From NCBI RefSeq assembly GCF_002878395.1, contig NC_061118.1:3895651-3959650 (forward strand): DNA of 64,000 bases. The letters run 5' to 3'. Every line of letters begins with the position of its first letter. Position 1 is the first letter of the stretch. Shown one piece after another: positions 56,551-64,000 of the stretch. The notes under the pieces are model-generated. The model searched no databases. It worked only from the letters and a program-made list of their open reading frames with translations, and was not told where the DNA came from. The translations under genes were made by a program, and so were the position numbers. The stretch is from Capsicum annuum. Lineage: Eukaryota; Streptophyta; Magnoliopsida; Solanales; Solanaceae.

Positions 56551-58189
56551 ATGCACAACCATCAATAGAAGTGGATTGAATGCCTAGTAAGCTACAAGGA
56601 GTCTTTACCCTTCTTCTCTCTCTTTTTATTTTAATATTACAGATAATGTAGTGATATTTAATAAGGGGTGGGGGATGGGACACTCTTAGTTTATTCGAAT
56701 GTAGTTATTTCATTTGATAAATTATATGGATATACTCTATTTTACATTTTTTTATGTTGATTTAGATTTCACCTCATGGGGCTTGTTATATAGATTTTTC
56801 CCTACTGGGGCTTGTTGATTCATGTTTGACATTGGTATGGATTTGGCCTTTGTTGGGTATACTGATGTTGATATTGGATTTTTGCCCATTGTGTCTTAGT
56901 ACATGTGTTTTATATGATATTATACCCGATTGTGATTTTCTTGGTGTTTATTTTGTCTTTCGAATAATGCTTATAAAGTTTGGTGTAGTGTTTTTTGCAC
57001 TTTTTAAATGTGTCCAATAAAATCCAAGGGTTTTCTTTGAAACTCAGTTCTTTCACAAGGAACAAAATTTTGCTTTCTTCTTTCTTTTTTTTATTGTCTT
57101 TATTTTACTTTATTTTCTTTGTTGAACCGAGTTGTATTTCACGCATGATAGATGACAAGGCGACATTCTTAGGTGAGTACCTAAGAATTTAATGATTTTG
57201 AGAAAAAACCAAAATAAAAGTTTTATTTTCAGAAAGAGCAAGGATGCCTTTGAGCTTTCTCTTGAGTTGAGACCATTAAATTCAATTTTTGGCTCTCTCT
57301 TTACAAGGATGAGTCTTTCACTCGGAGTAACTAATTAAGTTCAGTTGCTCAAATTGGTTGGGAGACTAGCTTTCTACTCTATGAATATGATGTGTTGTGT
57401 GGTGAGGTTTTTGAATAATTCTCGTACATACGTATGTAGTCTAGAACTTTCCCGGAGTGTATTCAAAGACAAATCCTAGGCAAGCGTGGTTTGGCGGATG
57501 ACCTGGGCCATTTTTAATTTGTCACAAGACCAAATTTCCACCTTAACGTTGTTCCCTAGTTAACCCTTTTATGCCTTTACCTATTTTTCTTTTTTCTTTA
57601 AGTGATAACCATACTATGACACCTAAATCTTTTTTGAAAATCTCTCTTTTGGAACTTAACCTCTATGAATGCAACACATGATTCTAAGTAAGGAAATGTA
57701 GGCGAAAGCCTAAGTTTGGAGGGTTGTTTGATTGTGCTATTGATTGAAGGGTGATTCAAGCTCTTAATTTGGGGGGAAACTGTGATATGCTAGAATGAGC
57801 TAAGAAAGGTGTATGTTAGGTTGTCTAATCATGTGTGCTTCTTAAATAGGAGATATACTTGATGAAAAAGTTGAATATCCTAGTCTATAAAATTTGAAGT
57901 GAAATTAAACAAATGATAGGCCATGGATGGCTAAAGGTTAGAGCATCTCTTAAAAGAATCAAAGAAGTGAAGAAAAAAAGTGGTGTGTTGAATTTGTATG
58001 GAAAATAAAAAGCTAGTGGTTAAGAGAAAGAAAGAAAATAATAGAAGGTGAATAAAGTGGAAAAAGTTGAAAAGATTGGTGTAGAAGGTAATAAGTGATT
58101 GAGTTTGAGGAGGTCTTTTATAACTTGATCCATATATCCTTTCCCGCACCTTAAACCTTCAACTAGGTATGCAAGACCTTGGTGATTCC
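56551..58189 (+). other. Untranslated 3' part of A3
   Basis: No coding signal. Long T-rich and A-rich runs, the sequence CCACCTTAACGTTG near 57540, a purine run with six G at 57774-57779, and a final stretch (CTTCAACTAGG...CTTGGTGATTCC near 58155-58189) that resembles the minus strand of 60-150. This marks it as the same segment as at the left end of the window. Element D begins directly after it. Confidence 0.55.
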
Positions 58190-59434
58190 TATCATGACCC
58201 AAACAAGGGCCTGGACGTGATGGGTATCTCAAGCCCACCATGGACTGGAGACCACCCCCATCGCCTAACCTTATGAGCACAAAAATAATAGTAATGCGAA
58301 AGCCAATTAAATAAAAATATAGGTGAATAGATAACTCTTAGAAAACTAATAGTCAATCAATAACCAACCAACCCACATCTGTCCATAATAGCCTCTAAAA
58401 CCAGAAGAATAACTAGTCGGGACATGCCCCCGACTATGACAAAAAAGAATCCAAAAGTACCAAGTAAGTAATAAAAGAAGATGAAATGATAAGGCCTTTC
58501 AAAGAATGGAAGATCATCACTTCACAACAACTCAACAATCGACCCAATCCACCTAACGCTGCACAGAAGAAACAAAAGTATCTTCGGATCCTACATCATG
58601 AAATGATGTAGCGTCCTAGGACTGTCAATGGGATAAGCACTGGAATATAACTCAGGGAAAGTGATAACATAATGCCATGTCTAAAATTAGTCAAAACCAT
58701 ATGCACACACTTAGATATACATATATAGGATGTCGGGACAGGGTAAAAGGTCATGAACATGAGAGTTTTAAAACCATTAACCTGGACTGTATAGATTTAT
58801 TCATCCTAAGGGAACCCATGGGCTGTATAGGTTTAGCTCCCCCTGATGAAAGGTCCTAGTGCATCTTAGCCGCACGACCAGGAAAATTCGAGGAAGCACC
58901 AAAGCCACTAAGCATCAATCATTCTAAAATATATATAATGTGTGAACTATGCACATGATCATAAATACCCCCATGCTAGCAAACGTGGTTTTAAAATTGG
59001 TCCCCCCGGGACCTCCACCTCCACGTTGAGCTACACAACCCCTTTTAAGTCCAAATTAAAACCATTAACCTGGGAGTCGTTCATTAAGGAATTACGCTTA
59101 CAAGCTAAATTAACATGCGAAACCCATTCACACAACCAAATTAAACTCCTAAGTTACATTAAAATCCAAACCATAGCCACCAATGCCATCCAAATATATT
59201 TTTATATCCATTTATTCATTAATGCAATGCATTGGGTTCAAAAGCAAGTTAAACCATGCAATTATCCATAATTATAATCAAATTTACAAAGTGGGTTGAG
59301 GTTCATGCAATTCTAATCCAAAAATTCATCCAAATTGGGGAAACCTATGTTGCCCATTTCAACTATTTAAATAATATACCAATTAAGTCCCATAAACATC
59401 AATTTATAGTATGAATAATCAATTCAAAACATGG

Positions 59435-59448
59435 GACAAGTCATTCAA
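59435..59448. repeat. Target-site duplication of SINE, left
   Basis: GACAAGTCATTCAA, identical to 59584-59597. Confidence 0.92.
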
Positions 59449-59583
59449 CCAACAACAACAACAACAACAACAACAAACCCAGTATATTCCCACATAGTGG
59501 GGTCTGGGGAGGGTAAAATGTACGCAGTCCAAACCACTACCCCCGAAGGAGTAGAGAGGCTATTTCCAATAGACCCCCGGCAA
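59449..59583 (-). mobile_element. Au-type SINE with 14-bp target duplications
   Basis: The 135-bp element reads on the minus strand from CTTGCCGGGGGTC, through CTCTCTACTCC and CCCAGACCCCAC, to a (TTG)n tail, the layout of the plant Au SINE family. The tRNA-derived promoter boxes are in the first half: the GGTTTGGACTGCG region is where box B would lie. Identical 14-bp sequences GACAAGTCATTCAA flank it (59435-59448 and 59584-59597). It is short enough to be nearly full length. It depends on LINE enzymes for movement and encodes nothing. Confidence 0.9.
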
Positions 59584-59597
59584 GACAAGTCATTCAA
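59584..59597. repeat. Target-site duplication of SINE, right
   Basis: GACAAGTCATTCAA, identical to 59435-59448. Confidence 0.92.
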
Positions 59598-60173
59598 TCA
59601 ATAACTACCAAAACCCTCAACCCAATTTCAAAACCCACAATTCAAATCATATGAAAATCCATTCAATTTATGCCATAATGTAAAATTAAATTTTAGGTAA
59701 GAGAAACATTCTTGAAACACACAAGAATTCAAAGTAAATTTGAAGTTTGGAGCCCGGATAATGAATGCACAGTGAAACCCTTAAGCTTTCTTGGTTGGAA
59801 AGTTAAAGATAAATAAAGTAGAGTTTGATCTTTTAAAACTGAAGGAAAAAGGTCCCTTTTTTGTTTATAAGTCGTGAAAAAGGTGAAAAGGCAAAAAAAA
59901 ACATCACCTCTAAGGGAAAAAAACAAAACTGCCTCAAAGTTCCAAAAAAGGTCGTGACATACCGTTACCGCGGAGGGTAACCTCCGTGCCATGCCATTAT
60001 CGCGGAGGCACACTGCCTCAGAGTTCCAAAATAGCCCCGAATCCTTTTTGACAATTTCAAAACTTTCCTAAATTACCCTTTTAACATCTCTAAACACAAT
60101 TTAAGTCAAAAATCGATATTACACATGCGAAAAGGTCAAAAATAAAATGATCAAAATTTTAAGGGGTCTTACA

Positions 60174-60186
60174 TATCCCTCCTTAG
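60174..60186 (-). other. Polypurine tract of D
   Basis: On the minus strand CTAAGGAGGGATA directly precedes the LTR start. Confidence 0.65.
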
Positions 60187-60299
60187 GATCATTTGCCCAG
60201 AATGATGAGTTAGGATATTTTAGCACGAGAACAACAATAATATAGCAGAATCAAATGACAAACTCAAAAAGTAACAAGAGGAAAAATGAAACTCATACC

Positions 60300-61720
60300 T
60301 TAAGCACTTTCATCCGACTCGGGGAACAAGAATAGATACTTGGCATTCATATCTTTCTCAGCTTCCTATGTAGCCTCTTCTACCTTTTGGTTTCTCCAAA
60401 GAACTTTACCGAAGCTACATCCTTAGTCCTCAATCTACAAACTTGCCCATCAAATATTTTAATCGGGACTTCCTCATAAGATAAGGAATCCAAAACACCA
60501 ACATCTTTAATAGGAATAATCAAGGAAGGATCAACAACACACTTTTCAGCATGGACACATAGAACACAGGATGAACGAAACCTAAAATCGTAGGCAAATC
60601 AATCTCATAAGAAACATTCTTAATTTTTCTCAAAATCCAATACAGACCAATGTAACAGGGAATGAGCTTCCCCTTATTCCCAAACCACATGACTCCTTTC
60701 ACAGGAGACACCTTCAAAATACCCAATCACTCACTTCAAACTCCAATTCTCTTTGCCTCACAATTACATAAGACTTTTGGCGGCTCTGAGTAGTCTTAAG
60801 TCTTTTTGTAATCACCTTTACCTTCTCCATGGCTTGGTGAACCAAGTCAGGACCAAACAACCTAGTCTCTCAAACTTCAAACCATCTAATAGAACACCTA
60901 CACCTCCTACCTTAAGATCCTCAAAAAGAGCCATCTGAATGCTTTAATGATAACTATTATTACATACAAACTTGATAAGAGGAAAATGATCAACCCAACT
61001 TTCCTTAAAATCCAATCACACAGGACCTTAACATATCCTCCAAGGTATGAATAGTACGCTCTACTTGGCCATCCGTTTGAGGGTGGAAAATAGTACTAAG
61101 GTTCACCTGTGTACCCATTTTCTGAAATGAATTCCGAAAGTGAGAAGAAAATTATGTACCTCAGTCTAAAATAATAGACACTGGCACACCATGCAACTTC
61201 ACAATCTCCTGAATGAACAACTTAGAATAATCCTCTCCTGAATAGTTAGTCCTCATAGGTAAGAAGTGAGCAAACTTAGTTATTCTATCCATACTGATCT
61301 AAATCGAATCATACTGGTTGCGAGACTAAGGAAGACCTGTAATGAAATCCATACTAATCATCTCCAACTTCTACATAGGCAACATTATCTATTAAGTCAT
61401 ACCACCAGGCCTCAAGTATTCAACCTTGACATGCTGACAAATAATGCATTTGTCAACAAAATGGTCTACATCTCTCTTTATACTATTCCACTAATAGACC
61501 TCCTTTAAATTATGGTACATGTTAGTAGAACCGAGGTGAACCGTATATATGGAATCATGAGCCTTAGTCAAAATTCTTTCCCACAGCCCATCACAATCAG
61601 GAACACACAACCTACCTTGATATCTCATATTACCATCTTCCCAATCTAGAAAGCCATGATTGTTTGCTGACCCACATCATCCTTAATCTGCATAAGTATG
61701 GGATCCAAAGTTTGCTTCTC
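60300..61720 (-). pseudogene. Integrase with chromodomain-like tail of D, broken
   Basis: Minus strand, downward. Zinc-binding and core remains run from about 61650 to 61000, with motifs such as a HGVPVSIILD-like stretch near 61190, HFLPMRTNYSG near 61250 and ERTIHTLEDMLR near 61060. The open part 60726-60520 (MGILKVSPVKGVMWFGNKGKL, then GFVHPVFYVSMLK) is the C-terminal module. The chromodomain-like tail (LSYEEVPIKIFDGQV, then VLWRNQKVEEAT) lies at about 60490-60320. Scattered stops. Confidence 0.82.
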
Positions 61721-61839
61721 CTTCACCTCCTCCCCAGGAGATGATTTAACCACCTCTTGAATAATTACTCCTCCGTCTTGGAAGTCCAAAAGACAAACTC
61801 CCAAGTAAGCTAGCCTATGAATATCCTATGCCAACCCTC

Positions 61840-62530
61840 TCTTCTCCTTATCCACATGGGATAAGCTCCCCATAGATAACTTGCTAAGAGCATCAATAAC
61901 AATGTTATCTTTACCTAGATGGTAGTGTAAACTTATGTCATAATCCTTAGGCAATTTAAGCCACCGCCATTGCTTGAGAAGCAACTCTTTTTTAGTATAT
62001 ACCTACTGCAAGCTCTTATGATCTTAATAGATATCCACAGACACTATATAGATAATGGAGCCAAATCTTCAAAGCAAAAACCACAACCACTAACTCTAGA
62101 ATGTGAGTCAGATAATTACTCTCAAGAACCTTCAGCAACCTAGAAGCAGAGGTCACAACCTTACCATGCTACATAGGCAACCTAGTCCCACATGGGACTC
62201 ATTATAGAATACAACAAAACCATCAGTACCCTCGGGTTGGGTCAAAACCGGTGCAGAAGTCAACCTCTACTTCAACTTCTTAAAACTATCCTTACAAACA
62301 TTGAATCATAAGAACTTAATCTTATTCTGAGCCAACTTCATCAATGAAGCAACAATAGAAACTCTCCACAAATCACCTATAATGCCCAGACAAACCCAAT
62401 AAGCTCTAAATATCGGTTGGAGTCATGGGTATAGGCCTCTGCTTAACCGCCTCAACTTTTTGTCGATCCATCTTGATCCCCTCACTAGAAATAACATGCC
62501 CAAGAAAAGTCACAATATTCAACCAAAACT
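61840..62530 (-). pseudogene. RNase H and reverse transcriptase C-terminus of D, truncated
   Basis: The minus strand from 62530 encodes the end of the palm and the connection (FLGHVISSEGIKMDRQKVE-like near 62510-62455, then the PMTPTDI and FLGLSG positions near 62420-62380). RNase H traces follow near 62260-61990, with the YHLGKDNIVIDALSKL-like stretch near 61930-61885. Everything upstream, including the catalytic DD motif, is absent. Confidence 0.75.
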
Positions 62531-62581
62531 TGAATCCAAGGCCTCGTACTCATACCTATCATTTTTCCTATCAAACCTCAC

Positions 62582-62660
62582 TGTGTTGGTCGTTATGTCC
62601 AACCCCTTGGATAGTGTTGGACAGGGAAACACTCGATGTGTTGGTCGTTATGTCCAACCC
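62582..62660. repeat. 24-bp direct repeat with hairpin at junction of D and LTR fragment
   Basis: The 24-bp unit (TGTGTTGGTCG then TTATGTCCAACCC) occurs at 62582-62605 and 62637-62660 without a mismatch. Between them, TGTCCAAC (62596-62603) and GTTGGACA (62616-62623) form a perfect 8-bp inverted repeat with a 12-base loop. Confidence 0.9.
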
Positions 62661-62689
62661 TTATGTCAGCAAACATAAGTTTTCAGTAT

Positions 62690-64000
62690 TCATCCATTGA
62701 ACTTGCACCTTCACAGTTAGATATCACACCCTACCATTATTACCTAATTAAAACCATTACCATATAACCAAACCATTATTACATTTTTATTAACCAAGGT
62801 TATGAGTAGTGGTATCGTCATACCAACTATAGCTTGCAAGCAATGTCCTTAGCCAACCTTTTTATGTAAAAGGGGATTCCTATGTACCCATAGATTACAT
62901 TATCAAGTTAAATTGGAGGAATCCCATGTATCCTACAAGCGTTCCATTATTAAGTTTGTTTAAGGGAATCCCATATACCTCACAAGTTATTCTTTAACAT
63001 ATATACTTAGGGGATTCCCTAGTACCCCACAAGGATGTTTAATTAACTATAACCAAGACCACCATACCTTACCTTTTAACCATTCCTGACCATTTAAACC
63101 ATTTATACTATTTAGGGTTTCATTACAAAGCCATACCATGCAATAGTTCCATTAAAAGTCCCATAATATAGTAAATATATTATCATAGGCATTTTATCAA
63201 ACATGTTAGGACATAGTATATCCAAAACCAATTCCAATTACCAATTACCCATTCCCATGTAACCAATTGCCCAAACCACCATTAAAGCATGTAAAAACAT
63301 AATTAGAACATGGGAAAACCATAACCAAATATTTAATACGAAAACCCTAACATATACTTGAAAACCCCCAAAACCGCACACTAACTATGCCATAAAAATA
63401 TTGTATAAAACATGTCTTTAGTTGGAACTAACAATAAGAGAGGATTACATGCCTTATATTATGAAGATGATGGAGAAAAATCACCCCAACAAGCCCTAAA
63501 TTGCTCCTCTAGATGAAACCCTAGCCTTCCTTTACCTAAGAGCCTTAGAGAGAATTAGAGAGTGTTTCTACGTGTTTAAGATTAGAATCATAGGGTAAAT
63601 AACCTTCCTAGTATGATATAAGTCATAGGGCCTTAAGAGGTTAAGTGAGGAAATGTCCAGATTAACTCCAACTTAAACTGCTTACAAGTCCCATTAGATG
63701 GTAGACTAACCCATACCAGTCGTAACTACTAATATGAGTGGTACCCACCACTCGTACCCTTCAATATGAGTGGTACCCATCACTCATACCTAAGGCCTCT
63801 CCCTTGGACCCAACACTGTCCAACATATGACTTACCCAACCTTAAGTCGTACCCAACTATATGATCAATACCCTTAAATGTATCCCTGGAAGAATAAAAT
63901 CAAAGAAGGTTTGATCATTGTCTACCATACGAGTCAATGGTACAACTAATACCCTATCTTACAGCTCATGGAGAGCCACTCGTACTCAAATCCAATTTAA
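62690..64000 (-). repeat. Partial LTR of the B family, minus strand
   Basis: The reverse complement of about 35150-36260 in the 3' LTR of B, with moderate divergence. Examples are the accessions of TACGAGT words at 63710-63990, the CTAACAATAAGAGAGG region near 63430 (GTTAGTTCC in B near 35690), and AGTTGGTATGACG near 62815-62830. The left part is truncated at about 62690 and the right runs out of the window. Confidence 0.8.

Larger units (their letters stand above)
46915..58189 (+). mobile_element. A3: Athila-like element, plus strand, interrupted by a solo LTR
   Basis: Plus-strand order: 5' LTR remnant from TGATAAGTCGGC (46915), gag end and retropepsin, reverse transcriptase joined directly to integrase, post-pol signature (AGGAGGAAGCC near 50730), spacer with repeated words, extra ORF (52287-53219 and 55807-56550) and an untranslated region to 58189. 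There it is cut by element D. The layout matches A2 in mirror image. A purine run TTTGGGGGGAAAC followed by TGTGATATGC at 57771-57790 is a possible polypurine tract, but the similarity to A1 continues beyond it, so I leave it open. Confidence 0.72.
58190..60173 (-). repeat. 3' LTR of D
   Basis: On the minus strand it runs from TGTAAGACCCC (60173) to GGGTCATGATA (58190), about 1984 bp. The end GGGTCATGATA is shared with the TRIM LTR. Repeated CCGCGGAGG and CCGCGATAATGG words lie at 59955-60020. A SINE is inserted at 59449-59583. The open frames in it are chance. Confidence 0.75.
58190..62530 (-). mobile_element. D: gypsy element with chromodomain-like tail, 5'-truncated
   Basis: On the minus strand: end of reverse transcriptase (from about 62530 downward), RNase H, integrase, chromodomain-like tail, polypurine tract and a 3' LTR (60173-58190). 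Gag, protease, the first half of reverse transcriptase and the 5' LTR are missing. The sequence right of 62530 belongs to another LTR. D lies in the untranslated 3' region of A3. Its LTR is not the B-family LTR found at 62690-64000, so these two are separate insertions. Confidence 0.75.

Noticed and set aside
57771..57790. TTTGGGGGGAAAC followed by TGTG as the polypurine tract and 3' LTR start of A3
   Set aside because: It looks right locally, but the sequence after it still resembles the untranslated region of A1 (60-150) up to 58189, so the LTR start should lie further on. Left open rather than called.
59729..60013. 94-codon open frame on the minus strand
   Set aside because: It falls within the LTR of D, across the CCGCGGAGG word block; no protein pattern.

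Overview
The window reads as repeat-rich nuclear DNA of a flowering plant, most likely a member of the Solanaceae. That placement is an inference: the Ty3/gypsy families, an Au-type SINE and an organellar insert all look familiar from that family, but no host gene fixes the species. I find no intact host protein-coding gene, no rRNA or tRNA gene and no CRISPR array. Almost all of the 64 kb is LTR retrotransposons nested in one another and broken by stops, frameshifts and deletions, as expected of pericentromeric or intergenic heterochromatin.

Layout, left to right. (1) 1-760 and 10854-14146 are two halves of an Athila-like element on the minus strand (A1), split by a full-length Tekay/Del-type chromovirus (E1, 761-10848, LTRs of 2.5 and 2.4 kb). 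(2) 14147-23794 is a second minus-strand Athila-like element (A2) whose 3' LTR landed in the protease region of A1. (3) 23795-24240 plus 27461-27637 is a miniature LTR element (TRIM-like) on the minus strand. One of its LTRs is split by 3.2 kb of organelle-like DNA (24241-27460) that holds a chloroplast ycf1 fragment and a Ty1/copia reverse transcriptase fragment. (4) 27638-30945 is an LTR relic with several tandem-repeat blocks. (5) 30946-37320 is a plus-strand chromovirus (B) lacking most of gag and its own 5' LTR. (6) 37321-46914 holds two further degraded gypsy pol regions (C1, C2) joined head to tail, followed by an LTR. (7) 46915-58189 is a plus-strand Athila-like element (A3), interrupted by a 2.6 kb solo LTR of the E1 family with a perfect 5-bp target duplication. 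(8) 58190-62530 is a 5'-truncated minus-strand gypsy element (D) whose LTR carries a SINE with a 14-bp target duplication. (9) 62690-64000 is part of an LTR of the B family on the minus strand, running off the window.

The pol genes all follow the gypsy order protease, reverse transcriptase, RNase H, integrase. E1, B, C1, C2 and D end in a chromodomain-like tail. A1, A2 and A3 instead carry, downstream of pol where Athila elements keep their env-like gene, an ORF resembling the family called putative plant transposon protein. The most unusual signals are: a snRNA-type promoter arrangement (USE and TATA box 25 bp apart) in both TRIM LTRs; the organellar insert that splits one of those LTRs; the shared post-pol ORF of the Athila-like copies; and family-specific repeated-word blocks in nearly every LTR family.
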